Counted from the first letter of the stretch, positions 1 through 10,393 are shown. The stretch: 64,000 nt of DNA from Candidatus Gastranaerophilales bacterium (GCA_944324905.1 CALUYB010000006.1:42486-106485); one strand, 5' to 3'. The notes: a model not told the origin generated them from the letters alone. A program made the numbers and translations.

Positions 1-2
1 AG

Positions 3-908
3 GATATTTATAATTTTGACACACCAAAGCAAATTGGTGAGAAAATCGGGGTTGTAAAAAATATTGCAAAAGATTTTTTTGAAATAAAAACAGATGTGAA
101 AATCAATGCCCAAGATGGTTTGTGCTATTTTTCAAATGATAGTTTAGAGGGTTTTTTGGTAAATAAAGTTGAGTTTAAAAATGGAGTTTTGCGAATTTTT
201 CCAAATTCTATGCCAAAAATTAATGCAGGGGTAATAATTTACAGGAATTTTGATTTTGAATTTGATAAGCTTTTAAAAAATTCAAAAACAAAAAGGCAAA
301 TTGGGGTTGAATTTTGTGTATTTGAAGACAAAATTTTAGTACTTGATGAGGATAATTGTAGCTGTGAAATGCCATTTGATACTAAGGAGCGGGCAAATAA
401 TCAGGATAAAATGCGCTTTGCGTTTGAAAATCAGCTTAGAAAAACCGGTGAGAGCGATTTTTATGTAAAAGAAATTGTTTTTAAAACAGATAATTTGCCA
501 TTTTTAAAAATTTCTCAAATTAACACTATAAGGCGCGATTTGCTTGAAAAATTAATGACAAAACGACTTGAAAAATATGATGAAATTAGAAAAAACAGAA
601 AAAAGAAAAAAATTTCCTGTGCGCCTTTTCCGCTGAAAAATAACGATTACAGGCTGAATATTCACAACAAAAAAGCGCAAGAGTTTTATAATGAGTGTAA
701 TGTGGGGTGTTCAGAGCGTTCTTTTGAGTCAGAAAAAGTTAAAAATGCAGAGCTTATGAGGACAAAACACTGTCTGCGCAGGGCTTTTAATATGTGTTTA
801 AAAGGGCAAAAAGAAAAGGAAAAGCTGTTTTTATTAGATGAAAATGCAAAAAAGCTAAGACTTGAGTTTGATTGTAAAAATTGTGAAATGATAATAAAAG
901 AATTTTAG
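3..908 (+). CDS. U32 family peptidase, C-terminal part (cut by window start)
   Basis: The reading frame is open from base 3, so the start lies upstream; a GTG at 96 is in frame but is not the start because conserved sequence precedes it. The visible 301 residues match the C-terminal half (DUF3656-type domain) of long U32 peptidases of the YegQ/RlhA/collagenase-like group. Seen are TPKQIGEKIGVV, DGLCYF near the beginning, the VIIYRNFDFEF block, the SQINTIRRDLLEKLMTKR block and a cysteine-rich end (KHCLRRAFNMC, then DCKNCEM), which in this family supplies conserved cysteines. Relatives act in rRNA hydroxylation or as putative proteases; the true role here is not decided by sequence. Its stop overlaps the end of the convergent TPR gene by 4 nt. 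Confidence 0.85.
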   Translation, partial: DIYNFDTPKQIGEKIGVVKNIAKDFFEIKTDVKINAQDGLCYFSNDSLEGFLVNKVEFKNGVLRIFPNSMPKINAGVIIYRNFDFEFDKLLKNSKTKRQIGVEFCVFEDKILVLDEDNCSCEMPFDTKERANNQDKMRFAFENQLRKTGESDFYVKEIVFKTDNLPFLKISQINTIRRDLLEKLMTKRLEKYDEIRKNRKKKKISCAPFPLKNNDYRLNIHNKKAQEFYNECNVGCSERSFESEKVKNAELMRTKHCLRRAFNMCLKGQKEKEKLFLLDENAKKLRLEFDCKNCEMIIKEF

Positions 909-2587
909 CCTCTTTGCCTTAAAAGCTGCTCAAGGCGCAGTATTTGCGAGTTGTAAAAGTCCGCTTTTTCTTTGTCGTTCATTTTTTGGGCAAGGTTTTT
1001 TGCCTGTCTTTTGTAATTAATTTCCTCAGGCGCTATTTCAATTGCCTCTTTAATGTATAACATCGCATTTTCTAAATCCCCCATTGTTTCATAAGCTCTT
1101 GCTGTTTGTGCGTAGTATTTTGCGGGCATAGGATTTAGCGTGAGTGCAATTTTGAAGTTTTCAAGAGCTGCCTCTGCTTGGCAAGTGTCGTTTTGGACAA
1201 GCCCTAAGAAATAAAAGCCCTCGGCGTTGTTTATGTCCATTTCGTTTAAAATTTTAAGATTTTCAATTGCAGCGTCGTAATTTTTAAGCCTGTAATAAAT
1301 TCTTGCAAAAGAATTAAAAGTGCTTGGGCATCTTGGTGCGCTGTGTTCAAGTTTTTTAGTATATTCGAGCGCTTTGTCGTAACATTTGTTATCAATTAAA
1401 ATGTCAATAAGCTCTACAGCGTAGAAAACTGAATCAGGGTAAGTTTCAAGCGCTGTTTCATAAAGGTTTTCAGCTTCTTTATATAATTTCAGTTGTTTGT
1501 AAATTTTCCCTAAAGACTCAATTAAAATAGGGTTTTTTGCTTCTTCCGGGTTGCTGTTGTAATAATTTTCCAGAATTTCTTTTGCTTTTGTGCAATTTTG
1601 AGTTGTTAAATTTAAAGTGTTTTTCAAAATTTGCGCGTTAGGGTACATTTTAGAGTCTTTGTCAATTAAATCTAAATAAAGCAGTGCACCCTTTTTATCA
1701 TCTTGTTTTGATAAAATCCACGCTAAAAGAAAATGATGTTCATCTAATTGTGGCGAAAATTCATTTTTTAATTTCAAAATTGATATTGAACTTTTAAGGG
1801 CAATTTGCGCTTCTTCGAGCCAATTTATGTCAATGTATGCTTTTGCAAGCTCAAAGCAACACTTGTCGTTTGATTTATCCAGCTTTATACACTCTAGATA
1901 ATTATCAATTGCTTCAAAAAAATGCCCTTCAATGTGTTCTATTGAACCTAAATAAAAATGCGCTAAAGAGTTGTTTTCAAGTTCTAAAGCGTGCTTGAAA
2001 AGTTCTTTCGCGTCTTTATAATTTTCGTCATTATAATATTTAAGTGCAAGTTCAAAACAAGGCTGAAAGAGGGTTTTGTCCTTTTCAACAGCTCTTTTTA
2101 AAAATTCCTCTTGAGGGTACAAGCCTGTTTTTGACATAATGTATAGGATTTGCGCGTTGTTTTTCAAGTCCTCATCGAAAGATTCGTATAAATCTTTCAT
2201 TTTGTCAAAGTATTTTAGCTTGTATAAAATTTGTAAGTGATTAATAAAATAATCAGCATTGTGAGTGGTTTTTAATAACCTCTCAGAGGTACCAAGGGCT
2301 TTTGGGTATTGTTCTAGATAAAAGTAAATTTTAGACATTTCACTTAATGAATGAGTGTGATTTTTGTCTATATCAAGAACTTTTTCGTATTCTTCAAGTG
2401 CTCTGTCGTAATTTTTTAATAGCACGTATAAATCAGCAATTTGCGATATTATTTCGGCATTTTCTCTGCCTTCTTCGCACTCTAGCGCCTTGTAGAGCAT
2501 TTCTATTGCTTCTTTGTAAAGTTTTGAATTTTTAAGTTCAAAGGATTTTTTTATATAATCTATTGAATTTTCATTATTTGAGTCCAT
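905..2587 (-). CDS. Tetratricopeptide repeat protein (560 aa)
   Basis: The protein is an almost uninterrupted array of 34-residue TPR helices from residue 10 to the end, with typical consensus pieces such as AEIISQIADLYVLLKNYDRA and NAEGFYFLGLVQND. There is no signal peptide or membrane segment, so it is probably a cytoplasmic scaffold; the partner is unknown. The ATG at 2587 has no Shine-Dalgarno sequence. Instead TATAAT (2594-2599, minus strand) ends 6 nt before it, with TTGCAA 17 nt further upstream, so the mRNA is probably leaderless. It is divergent from the glycosyltransferase at 2652 and shares its -35 element. Confidence 0.85.
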   Translation of the reverse strand: MDSNNENSIDYIKKSFELKNSKLYKEAIEMLYKALECEEGRENAEIISQIADLYVLLKNYDRALEEYEKVLDIDKNHTHSLSEMSKIYFYLEQYPKALGTSERLLKTTHNADYFINHLQILYKLKYFDKMKDLYESFDEDLKNNAQILYIMSKTGLYPQEEFLKRAVEKDKTLFQPCFELALKYYNDENYKDAKELFKHALELENNSLAHFYLGSIEHIEGHFFEAIDNYLECIKLDKSNDKCCFELAKAYIDINWLEEAQIALKSSISILKLKNEFSPQLDEHHFLLAWILSKQDDKKGALLYLDLIDKDSKMYPNAQILKNTLNLTTQNCTKAKEILENYYNSNPEEAKNPILIESLGKIYKQLKLYKEAENLYETALETYPDSVFYAVELIDILIDNKCYDKALEYTKKLEHSAPRCPSTFNSFARIYYRLKNYDAAIENLKILNEMDINNAEGFYFLGLVQNDTCQAEAALENFKIALTLNPMPAKYYAQTARAYETMGDLENAMLYIKEAIEIAPEEINYKRQAKNLAQKMNDKEKADFYNSQILRLEQLLRQRG

Positions 2588-2651
2588 AGTGCTATTATAT
2601 TTTTTTATTACAACATTTGCAACTAATTTGCTTTACAACTAAAATAAAAAT
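2588..2651. promoter_or_regulatory. Symmetric divergent promoter pair sharing one palindromic -35
   Basis: TTGCAA at 2617-2622 is its own reverse complement and serves as a -35 hexamer on both strands. On the plus strand a 17-nt spacer leads to TAAAAT (2640-2645), and 6 nt later comes the ATG at 2652. On the minus strand a 17-nt spacer leads to TATAAT (2599-2594), and 6 nt later comes the ATG at 2587. Both start codons are therefore 32.5 bp from the centre. No ribosome binding site fits on either side, so both transcripts should begin at or next to the start codon. Confidence 0.7.
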
Positions 2652-3440
2652 ATGATTAACGATAAAAAAGTTGTTGTAATAATGCCTGCTTACAATGCAG
2701 AAAAGACCCTTGAGAAAACCTTTTCAGAGATTTACAGGGGTGTGGTTGACTCAATAATTTTAGTTGATGATAATTCACATGATAATACTAAAGAAATTGC
2801 AAAAAATCTTGGGATTACAACAATTGTTCACAAAAATAATTTAGGTTACGGCGCAAATCAAAAATCCTGCTACATAGCAGCACTGAGGGAAAATGCCGAT
2901 ATTGTTGTTATGTTACACCCTGATTATCAGTATACACCTAAGTTAATTCCTGCTATGGCGTCCATGATTGCTTTTGGAGAGTATGATGCGGTTATTGCTT
3001 CGCGCATGCTAATGGATTCAGCTTTAAGTGGCGGAATGCCCTTGTACAAGTATGTTTCAAATAAATTTTTAACAATGTTTCAAAATTTATTCAGCGGAAA
3101 AAGTCTTTCAGAGTATCATAGCGGTTTTCGCGCTTTTAGTGCGGATGTTTTAAAAACCCTGCCGCTTGGTGAGTGTGATGACGATTTTATTTTTGATAAT
3201 CAAATGCTCTCGCTTGCTTTTTATTACGGTTTTAAAATGGGTGAAATTTCTTGTCCCACAAAGTATTTCCCTGATGCAAGCTCAATTAATTTAAGACGTT
3301 CAATTAAATATGGTTTTGGAGTTTTAGGGGTGAGTATTGAGTATTTTCTTGCTAATTTAGGGGTTTATAAGTCAAAAATCTTTAGAAATGACGCTAAAAA
3401 GTTGGATTTAAATGCAAAACTTGAGTATTACGACATATAA
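2652..3440 (+). CDS. Family 2 glycosyltransferase (dolichol-phosphate-mannose-synthase type)
   Basis: A 262-residue GT-A fold enzyme that transfers a sugar from a nucleotide donor, in this subgroup usually to a polyprenyl phosphate. The N-terminus [17 protein letters not shown], the following [11 protein letters not shown] block and the [13 protein letters not shown] segment are standard GT2 features. The usual DxD position reads HPDYQY, typical of DPM1/UDP-glucose-type members, and FRAFSADVL follows. There are no membrane segments. The gene overlaps the next one, a polytopic GT-C protein, by 29 nt, so the pair probably makes and uses a lipid-linked sugar for a surface glycan. Confidence 0.85.
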   Translation: MINDKKVVVIMPAYNAEKTLEKTFSEIYRGVVDSIILVDDNSHDNTKEIAKNLGITTIVHKNNLGYGANQKSCYIAALRENADIVVMLHPDYQYTPKLIPAMASMIAFGEYDAVIASRMLMDSALSGGMPLYKYVSNKFLTMFQNLFSGKSLSEYHSGFRAFSADVLKTLPLGECDDDFIFDNQMLSLAFYYGFKMGEISCPTKYFPDASSINLRRSIKYGFGVLGVSIEYFLANLGVYKSKIFRNDAKKLDLNAKLEYYDI

Positions 3441-4908
3441 AAATATAATTTATAAGATTGTGATTTATTTAGTACTGTTTTTTTCTTGTTTTACAAGGGT
3501 TTTTGCTTATATTCAAAATAGGCCTCTCTGGCATGATGAGTGCTTGCTTGCTTTGAATGTCATAAATCACAACTTTTTTGGCTTATTTTTACCTTTTGAT
3601 GACAATCAAAGTGCTCCTTCCATGTTTTTGGTGTTTACAAAGTTTTTGACAATTTTATTTGGTGAAAATGAGCTTGTATTAAGGTTTTTGCCTTTTGTTT
3701 TTTCAATTGCAAGCGTATTTGTATTTTATTTATTGACTAAAAAAATATTTTCGCAAAAATGGTTATTAGTTTTGGCAAATCTTTTATTTGCGCTTAATTT
3801 GCCCCTTATATATTATTCTCAAGAGTTTAAGCAATACAGTCTTGAGGTCTTTTTTGCGGTTTTTTCTTTGCTTATTTTTTCAAAAATTTCAATTAAAAGT
3901 TTTGATGTAAAAAAAGCTGTTGTGTTTGGTTTTCTTTCTTTTTTGCCTTTTTTGTTTAGTTTTTCATACGTTTTTGTTTTTGCAGCTTATTTGCTGTATG
4001 AGTTTTTTAACTCTAAAACAAAGCCCAACAGGCCTTTTTGGGTATTTATTTCTGTGAGTTTAGTGCTTTTTATTTTTTCTTATTTTTTAATTTTATTGCC
4101 TCAAAAGCAAAGCAGTCAGGCATTTTTGCTTAATTATTGGGATAGCGGGTTTATAAGGTTTGATTTTAGTATTTTTAAATTGTTTATAAATAATTTAAAA
4201 TATTTTTTCGCACCGAACTTAAATTTACTTTTTATTGCATTGTTTGTTGTTCTTGGTTTTTTAAAGGCTTTCAAATCTAAAAATAAGATTTTAAAAATTT
4301 GTGCTATTTCAATTTTGCTTGGAATAATTGCAGCAATGTTGCAAATTTACCCGATAAAAGAGCGTCTTGCGCTTTGGAGTATGCCAATTTTAATTATTTT
4401 TATTTGCGATACGCTAAATTTTGATTTTAAAAAAGCAAATAAATTTTTTGCGGGATTTTTGTTATTTACCTTTTTATTTACCTTTAGCGGTTATGGGGTT
4501 AAATATTTCACTAATATTAAAAATGGCGGAATTTATTATGTTACAAGCTTTTTTCACTCTTATGAGGACGCAAGATTTGCACTTAAGATTCTAAAAAATA
4601 ATTATAAAAAATCTGACATAATAGTTTTAAATAAGGCGTCAATTAAAGAATGGGAGTACTATTCGCGCCTTTTAGATTTTAGTGTTGATAATTATATTGT
4701 CATAAATCCAAATGAGTATTCAAAACAATTATATTTTAATGAATTAAATATGCTTAAAAAAGGAAAGGACTATATTTTTTATCATTCCTATGACTATTAT
4801 TCAAGCCAGCTTTCGCCCTATTTAAACGAGTGGATTTATGCCAATGCTCAAAAAATTTATTTTATAGAAAAAATTGATCGCACCTACGTTGCTAAAGTTA
4901 AACTTTAA
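3412..4908 (+). CDS. GT-C (family 39/ArnT-like) membrane glycosyltransferase
   Basis: A 498-residue polytopic membrane protein with about 10-12 hydrophobic segments. The [12 protein letters not shown] motif after the first membrane segment carries the acidic pair expected in the first extracytoplasmic loop of GT39/PMT and ArnT-like enzymes, which take sugar from a polyprenyl-phosphate donor. A soluble tail of about 130 residues follows the last membrane helix. The start lies inside the end of the preceding GT2 gene (29-nt overlap), consistent with translational coupling. The acceptor cannot be read from sequence. The convergent GGDEF/HD-GYP gene overlaps its end by 4 nt. Confidence 0.8.
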   Translation: MQNLSITTYKNIIYKIVIYLVLFFSCFTRVFAYIQNRPLWHDECLLALNVINHNFFGLFLPFDDNQSAPSMFLVFTKFLTILFGENELVLRFLPFVFSIASVFVFYLLTKKIFSQKWLLVLANLLFALNLPLIYYSQEFKQYSLEVFFAVFSLLIFSKISIKSFDVKKAVVFGFLSFLPFLFSFSYVFVFAAYLLYEFFNSKTKPNRPFWVFISVSLVLFIFSYFLILLPQKQSSQAFLLNYWDSGFIRFDFSIFKLFINNLKYFFAPNLNLLFIALFVVLGFLKAFKSKNKILKICAISILLGIIAAMLQIYPIKERLALWSMPILIIFICDTLNFDFKKANKFFAGFLLFTFLFTFSGYGVKYFTNIKNGGIYYVTSFFHSYEDARFALKILKNNYKKSDIIVLNKASIKEWEYYSRLLDFSVDNYIVINPNEYSKQLYFNELNMLKKGKDYIFYHSYDYYSSQLSPYLNEWIYANAQKIYFIEKIDRTYVAKVKL

Positions 4909-6764
4909 ACAGTTGTAGACAGGCTTGGAGCAATTACAATAAATTGTCTTACAAGCTCTTTATCCCACTGAACACCTGCGCCGAGTTTTAAAATTTCGCA
5001 AGCCTTTTCAACACTTAACCCTTTTCTGTAAGGTCTGTCTGAAACAAGCGCATGGTAAGCATCAGCTATTGACACTATTCTTGCGTTAAGCGGAATTTCT
5101 TCACCCTTTAGACCGCAGGGATAGCCTGTTCCATCCCAATGTTCGTGGTGATATTTAACCATAGGAATTAAGTCGCGCAATGATTCATTTGGCGCAAGCA
5201 CTTTGTCAGCACCTATTACAGGGTGTTGCTTCATAATTTCCCACTCATCATCATCAAGCATTGCGGGCTTCCTTAATACGTTTTCAGGAATACCGATTTT
5301 ACCTATATCGTGCAAAAGCGCGCCCAGCTTTATGCGCTCAACTTCAGCCTCAGGCAACTGTATTGCTCTTGCAAGAGCTTCAGAATACCTTGAAACAAGG
5401 CTTGAGTGACCTTTTGTGTATGGGTCTTTAGCATCAATTGTGCCTGCCAAAGATGTAACAACTTCAAGCATATGTTTGCTTGATAGAATTTCTTCATTAT
5501 GGAATTTGTGTATCAGTTCTTCTTCAAAATCAACACCTATTTGAGCGTGTTTTTTAGTTAAGACTTCCGCAAAACATTTTAGCGCTTCATCGTCCCAGAA
5601 ATTGTAATCCTCAGATGTTACAATAACGCAAGTTCCGCTTTCATAGCATTTGCTTTTTGAAATGTACATCGCTTGTTCCGCAAGTAAAACAAGTTTTTCA
5701 TGGTCTTTTGAAGTTTGCGGATATGTTGCAATACCGCAACTTAACTTAACCGGCCCGACATCGTCAATAAGTACGCAAGATAATGCGTAAGATAAGTATT
5801 CTGCTATGTATTTTGCTTCATCTGTTGAAGTGTTTGGCATTATGATGCTTATTTCATCGCCGCCATAACGACCTGCAAAGTCTGTATTTCTTATGTTTTG
5901 TTTGATTTTTTTAGCCACTGTTTTTATTATCTCGTCGCCCTTAGCGTGGCCAAATTCTCTATTTATTTGTGAAATATTTAATACGTCAAAGATACAAACC
6001 GAAAGTGGTGAGTTGGATTTGTTGCAGCTTTCAATTTGCCTTATAAGTTCTTCTTGGAAGCACTTGTGGTTTGCAAGCCCTGTAAGTGAGTCAATATCAG
6101 TGTTTTTATCTACCAGTTCCGCTAAATTTCTGTTATGGATGAAAATTGCCATGTAGTTTGATAAAAATTGATACAATTCAGTGCAGCTGTTTAGCTGGTT
6201 GTCACCTACAATAAACACTCCAAGACACTCGCCAAAGGATATAAGTGGAATAATTATACAAGGCGAGCTGTTTAGATAGTTTGCTTTTAAAAATTTATTA
6301 TCCTGACAATTTTGAATTGATTTTGTTGAATAACACTTAATGAGCGGGTTTGTGTCGTCATTAAGCATTATTTTTGTATTAAAAATTGAACCTATTTTAT
6401 CTATTAATTTTACATTAATGCAGTTGGATTGAGGGTTTAAAAGCCCAATAGCACTAAAGTTTGTTTGCATATTGGTTGTTAAAATGTTGTGTAAAATATA
6501 AAAAAGTTGTCCTAAATCATTTTTTTGTGCAAATGCTTCATTTATGATTTTTAGAGTTTGTTTATAATTTATATTTAGATTTTTTGTGTTTAAATTGGAC
6601 GAATAACCGCCATAGAGCCTGTTGGCACTTGTTCTGTTGCCCTGAGGCATATTTTTTTGGTTATTTATGGGGTTTGAAAACAATATATTTATTTTTGAAT
6701 CGTCTGATTTTATATTTGTTTCGCCCGTTTGACCTGCATTATGGGGATTTTTATAATAATTCAC
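4905..6764 (-). CDS. GAF-GGDEF-HD-GYP signalling protein (cyclic-di-GMP turnover)
   Basis: 619 residues. A GAF-like sensor (about 60-220) is followed by a diguanylate-cyclase domain (225-385; DSLTGLANH, then the active-site loop YGGDEIS, i.e. GGDEI for GGDEF) and a HD-GYP phosphodiesterase domain (430-600; LLHDIGKIGIP, then HHEHWDGTGYP). Both making and breaking of c-di-GMP are possible. HD-GYP metal ligands look complete, and the Phe-to-Ile change in GGDEF need not abolish activity. The start is a GTG preceded at 5 nt by GGAAGG, a good ribosome binding site. The first 60 residues are polar and Asn-rich. No membrane segment is present, so the protein is cytosolic. Confidence 0.9.
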   Translation of the reverse strand: MNYYKNPHNAGQTGETNIKSDDSKINILFSNPINNQKNMPQGNRTSANRLYGGYSSNLNTKNLNINYKQTLKIINEAFAQKNDLGQLFYILHNILTTNMQTNFSAIGLLNPQSNCINVKLIDKIGSIFNTKIMLNDDTNPLIKCYSTKSIQNCQDNKFLKANYLNSSPCIIIPLISFGECLGVFIVGDNQLNSCTELYQFLSNYMAIFIHNRNLAELVDKNTDIDSLTGLANHKCFQEELIRQIESCNKSNSPLSVCIFDVLNISQINREFGHAKGDEIIKTVAKKIKQNIRNTDFAGRYGGDEISIIMPNTSTDEAKYIAEYLSYALSCVLIDDVGPVKLSCGIATYPQTSKDHEKLVLLAEQAMYISKSKCYESGTCVIVTSEDYNFWDDEALKCFAEVLTKKHAQIGVDFEEELIHKFHNEEILSSKHMLEVVTSLAGTIDAKDPYTKGHSSLVSRYSEALARAIQLPEAEVERIKLGALLHDIGKIGIPENVLRKPAMLDDDEWEIMKQHPVIGADKVLAPNESLRDLIPMVKYHHEHWDGTGYPCGLKGEEIPLNARIVSIADAYHALVSDRPYRKGLSVEKACEILKLGAGVQWDKELVRQFIVIAPSLSTTV

Positions 6765-6879
6765 GTCAACCTTCCGAAAAATTCTTCACTTGATACTAAT
6801 AAATCACATACAGAAAAATAATTGCCTTTTTTGTTAAGAATTATAACATAAAAATTTTAAAAAAGAAGTGTAACATTTA

Positions 6880-7191
6880 CTATTGTAAAGTTTTTGGGAT
6901 AAAAAGTAACATTTTAAGAGATGATTTTTCGCCGTTTAAAATTTGAATATTATTTTTAGGTAAATTTAAAGTGTCACTTAAATATTTTATAATTTCCTTG
7001 TTTGCCTTGCCGTCTACTGCCGGTTTTGATATTTTTAGTTTAATGTAATCATCAAAAAATTCTATCGAATTTTTCTTTGAATTTGCACTTACTTTTACTT
7101 GTAATTTTATCTTGTCTTGAGAATTTTTTATTAAATCTAAAAATTCATCGAGATTTTTTGGCTTTAAAATTTTATTTACATCATTTGGCAT
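6880..7191 (-). CDS. DUF167 (YggU-like) protein
   Basis: A 103-residue protein of the DUF167/YggU family. Seen are KLQVKVSANSKKNSIE, then LKISKPAVDGKANKEIIKYL, the family's hallmark GKAN block, and a hydrophobic C-terminus. Family members are small alpha/beta proteins of unknown function. It carries about 25 extra N-terminal residues before the domain. It stands alone, divergent from rel. No clear ribosome binding site precedes the ATG. Confidence 0.85.
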   Translation of the reverse strand: MPNDVNKILKPKNLDEFLDLIKNSQDKIKLQVKVSANSKKNSIEFFDDYIKLKISKPAVDGKANKEIIKYLSDTLNLPKNNIQILNGEKSSLKMLLFIPKTLQ

Positions 7192-7254
7192 ATAGAAAAA
7201 AGTTGTTCAAAGTTGTAAAATTCCTATGTATTATTATATATTAGAAAAATTTTT

Positions 7255-9495
7255 ATGTCCTATCTTGTAATTTTTGAAGAATTAAAAGAACTTTTAAAAA
7301 AACAAAACCGCCCGAGCGAAGAAATTTGCGATATTGAGCGTGCTTTTGAATTTGCAAGAAAACTGCACGAAGGTCAGTATAGAATTTCAGAAGAACCTTA
7401 CATAGTTCATCCTGTCGAAGTTGCAAAAATTTTAACAGAGCTAAAGGCTGATAAAGATAGTATTATAGCGGCTTTTTTGCATGATATTTTAGAAGATACC
7501 GATACACAGCCTGAGGAAATTGAGCAAAATTTTGGGGCAGATGTTTTAAAGCTTGTGCAAGGCGTTACAAAACTTGGAAAATATCAGTTTAAATCCAAAG
7601 AAGAACGTCAAGCAGAGAACTTTAGGCGCATGTTTATTGCAATGGCGCAAGATATTAGGATTATCTTTTTAAAATTAGCTGACAGGTTGCACAACATGCG
7701 CACATTAGGTTATATGGCTGCAAATAAGCAAAAGCGAATAGCGCAAGAAACCCTTGATATTTTTGCTCCGCTTGCTAACCGTTTAGGTATAGGTAAAATA
7801 AAGGCAGAACTTGAGGATTTGTCTTTAAGATATATAAATCCTGAAAAATATTATGAAATAGCAAAACTTGTGGCGCAAACTAAAAACGAACGCGACGCTA
7901 CAATTTCAGCGCTCATTGAAGATATTAGCGCAAGCCTTAAGGAAAATAACATAAAAGCAAAAATAAACGGCAGGGCGAAGCACTATTACAGCATTTATAA
8001 AAAAATGGAAAGGTTAAATGTAACTTTTGACCAACTTTATGATGTCAGTGCAATTAGAGTTATTGTAGATGATGAAAAAACCTGTTATGAAGTTCTGGGT
8101 ATAATTCACTCTCGCTTTAAACCAATCCCTGGTCGCTTTAAAGACTATATTGCAATGCCAAAAGGTAATATGTATCGTTCTTTGCATACATCTGTTATAG
8201 GGTCAAAAAATAAGCCTGTTGAAATTCAAATTAGAACTAAAGAAATGCATGAAGTTGCAGAGTACGGTGTTGCGGCGCATTGGAGGTATAAAGAATCAGG
8301 CTCCGTTAAATCTGATAATAAATACGATATGCAATTTTCTTGGATGCGCAAAATGATGGAGATTGATAAAGATTCATCAAATGCAAAAGACTTTGTAGAG
8401 CGAGTTAAGCTGGATTTGTTTTCAGATCAGGTTTTTGCTTTTACCCCTGCAGGAGATGTTATAGATTTGCCTGCAAACTCTACTCCTGTTGATTTTGCGT
8501 ATCGTATTCACACAGAAGTCGGACACAGGACGGTTGGTGCGCTTATAAACGGCAGAATCGCGCAACTTGATACAAAACTCAAAAACGGTGATATTGTTGA
8601 AATTTTAACTTCAAAACAGTTTATGCCAAAGATTGACTGGCTCAATTTTGTAGTTACAAAAAGTGCAATTTCAAAAATCAGGCTATGGTTCAAAAAATAT
8701 AACAGGGAAGAAAATATCGAAATCGGGCGTGCAAATCTTGAAATTTATATTACAAAACCTGTTTTTGACGAGTTGTTAAAATCGGGTGAAATAGAGCGCA
8801 CAGCGCATGAAATGAACTATAAAACTCAGGATGATTTATTTGCTGCAATAGGTTATGGTGAAACCACCCTGCATAAAGTTGCAAATAAGCTGAAAAAACC
8901 GGCTCTTGAGCCTTCTGATATTAAAAGTATTCCTGAAAGAGTACAACAAGATAGTCAAAAACGCAAAAAAGACGCTAAAAAATACGATATTGTGGGACTT
9001 GAAGATATGCTCTGGAGTCTTGCAAAGTGCTGCACGCCAATCCCAGGAGAGCCTATAGTTGGTGTTATTACACGTTCTAAAGGTGTTAGTGTGCATAGGC
9101 TTGATTGTAAATGTCTTTATGATGTTGAGCCTGAGCGCATGATGGATATTAAATGGGCTGATACTGTTTCAAAGGGAACATATATTGCTCATATCAGAAT
9201 TGAAACTCAAGACAGAGTCGGGCTTTTAAAAGATGTACTTTTAAAAATTGCAGATACAAATATTTCTTATGCAAACAGCTATTCAAAAAACAAAAAATTT
9301 GGCATAATAGATTTAGGTATTGAACTTGATAACATAGAAACTCTAAAAAAGGTTATAGCAAATATTCAGTCAATACCTGATGTATACTCTGTAAGACGAT
9401 TGCAACAAAAAGACCAAGGCTTTGGGCCAAAACCCAAAAAACATAATCACAAGTACAAAAACCATCATCAGGACAAAAAACATGAAAATATTTAG
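7255..9495 (+). CDS. rel: Bifunctional (p)ppGpp synthetase/hydrolase Rel
   Basis: 746 residues with the full Rel order: HD hydrolase (20-190, with HDILED at 76-81), synthetase (230-360, YSIYKKM, then GRFKDYIAMPKGNMYRSLHT), TGS (385-450, VFAFTPAGDVIDLP), helical and zinc-finger-like regions (KCCTPIPGE) and a C-terminal ACT domain. The RxKD motif in the synthetase (RFKD) is the form found in bifunctional Rel enzymes rather than the acidic form of RelA. It makes (p)ppGpp from ATP and GDP/GTP under starvation and degrades it through the HD site. The ribF start lies 14 nt inside its 3' end, so the two are probably cotranscribed. Confidence 0.95.
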   Translation: MSYLVIFEELKELLKKQNRPSEEICDIERAFEFARKLHEGQYRISEEPYIVHPVEVAKILTELKADKDSIIAAFLHDILEDTDTQPEEIEQNFGADVLKLVQGVTKLGKYQFKSKEERQAENFRRMFIAMAQDIRIIFLKLADRLHNMRTLGYMAANKQKRIAQETLDIFAPLANRLGIGKIKAELEDLSLRYINPEKYYEIAKLVAQTKNERDATISALIEDISASLKENNIKAKINGRAKHYYSIYKKMERLNVTFDQLYDVSAIRVIVDDEKTCYEVLGIIHSRFKPIPGRFKDYIAMPKGNMYRSLHTSVIGSKNKPVEIQIRTKEMHEVAEYGVAAHWRYKESGSVKSDNKYDMQFSWMRKMMEIDKDSSNAKDFVERVKLDLFSDQVFAFTPAGDVIDLPANSTPVDFAYRIHTEVGHRTVGALINGRIAQLDTKLKNGDIVEILTSKQFMPKIDWLNFVVTKSAISKIRLWFKKYNREENIEIGRANLEIYITKPVFDELLKSGEIERTAHEMNYKTQDDLFAAIGYGETTLHKVANKLKKPALEPSDIKSIPERVQQDSQKRKKDAKKYDIVGLEDMLWSLAKCCTPIPGEPIVGVITRSKGVSVHRLDCKCLYDVEPERMMDIKWADTVSKGTYIAHIRIETQDRVGLLKDVLLKIADTNISYANSYSKNKKFGIIDLGIELDNIETLKKVIANIQSIPDVYSVRRLQQKDQGFGPKPKKHNHKYKNHHQDKKHENI

Positions 9496-10393
9496 AACAA
9501 TTAATCACAATCCTGATCTTGCCCTTGCGCTAGGGTATTTTGACGGTGTTCATCTTGCGCATCAAAAACTCATTTCGCGAGTTGTAGATTATGCAAAAGA
9601 AAATAAAAAAAAGTCTGCAGTTGTCACATTTGAAATAAATCCTGCTAATTATTTTAATAAAGAAAAAGTCTACAATGTTTGCTCTAATGAAGAAAGACTG
9701 GAGCGAATTGAGGCTTTAGGGGTTGATTTTGTTTATATTCTGGATTTTGAACAGTATATGCAGTATGAAGCACTTGATTATTTAGAAAATGTGCTTGTTA
9801 AAAATTTTCAACCATGCTGTATTGCAACAGGATTTAACCATAAATTTGGCAGAGGTAAAGAGGGGGACACGAAACTTTTATCAAAGTATTCAGATAAATT
9901 TGGGTACAAGTATATGGAGCTTACCCCTCAAAAAATTCAAACTTGCCTTATAAGCAGTTCGAATATACGTGAGATGATTTCAAACGGGCATATTAGAAAT
10001 GCAAATTTACTTTTAGGACATTCTTTTTCGCTAAAAAATAATGTGGTAAAAGGGGACGCAATTGCAAGAAAATTAGGTTTCCCAACCGCGAATATTTTTT
10101 GGCCCAACAACATAGTTCATCTCCCCCATGGTGTGTACTTTGGCTATGCTGTGGTTGATAAAACATACCCTGCACTTATTAATTGGGGTGTAAGACCAAC
10201 ATTTGATGATAGCGAAGAAGAAGTCGTCGAAGTACATATTTTAAATTTTGACTCTCAAATTTATGGAAAAATAATAAGAGTGTTGTTTTTAATGAAGATA
10301 AGGGATGAATTTAAATTTCCCAACAAAGAGGCGCTAATTAAGCAAATTCAAGAAGACGTTGAAACTGCGAGAAAGCTTGCCAGATTATCTTAA
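9482..10393 (+). CDS. ribF: Bifunctional riboflavin kinase / FAD synthetase
   Basis: 303 residues, close to the usual 300-320. The N-terminal FAD-synthetase domain shows LGYFDGVHLAHQKLI and, later, ISSSNIRE. The C-terminal riboflavin kinase domain has GFPTANIFWP and ALINWGVRPTFDD. It converts riboflavin to FMN and then FAD. I chose the ATG at 9482 because the conserved N-terminus begins there; frame upstream of it is inside rel. It overlaps rel by 14 nt without a clear ribosome binding site, suggesting coupling. Its last 9 nt overlap a small ORF on the other strand. Confidence 0.93.
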   Translation: MKIFRTINHNPDLALALGYFDGVHLAHQKLISRVVDYAKENKKKSAVVTFEINPANYFNKEKVYNVCSNEERLERIEALGVDFVYILDFEQYMQYEALDYLENVLVKNFQPCCIATGFNHKFGRGKEGDTKLLSKYSDKFGYKYMELTPQKIQTCLISSSNIREMISNGHIRNANLLLGHSFSLKNNVVKGDAIARKLGFPTANIFWPNNIVHLPHGVYFGYAVVDKTYPALINWGVRPTFDDSEEEVVEVHILNFDSQIYGKIIRVLFLMKIRDEFKFPNKEALIKQIQEDVETARKLARLS

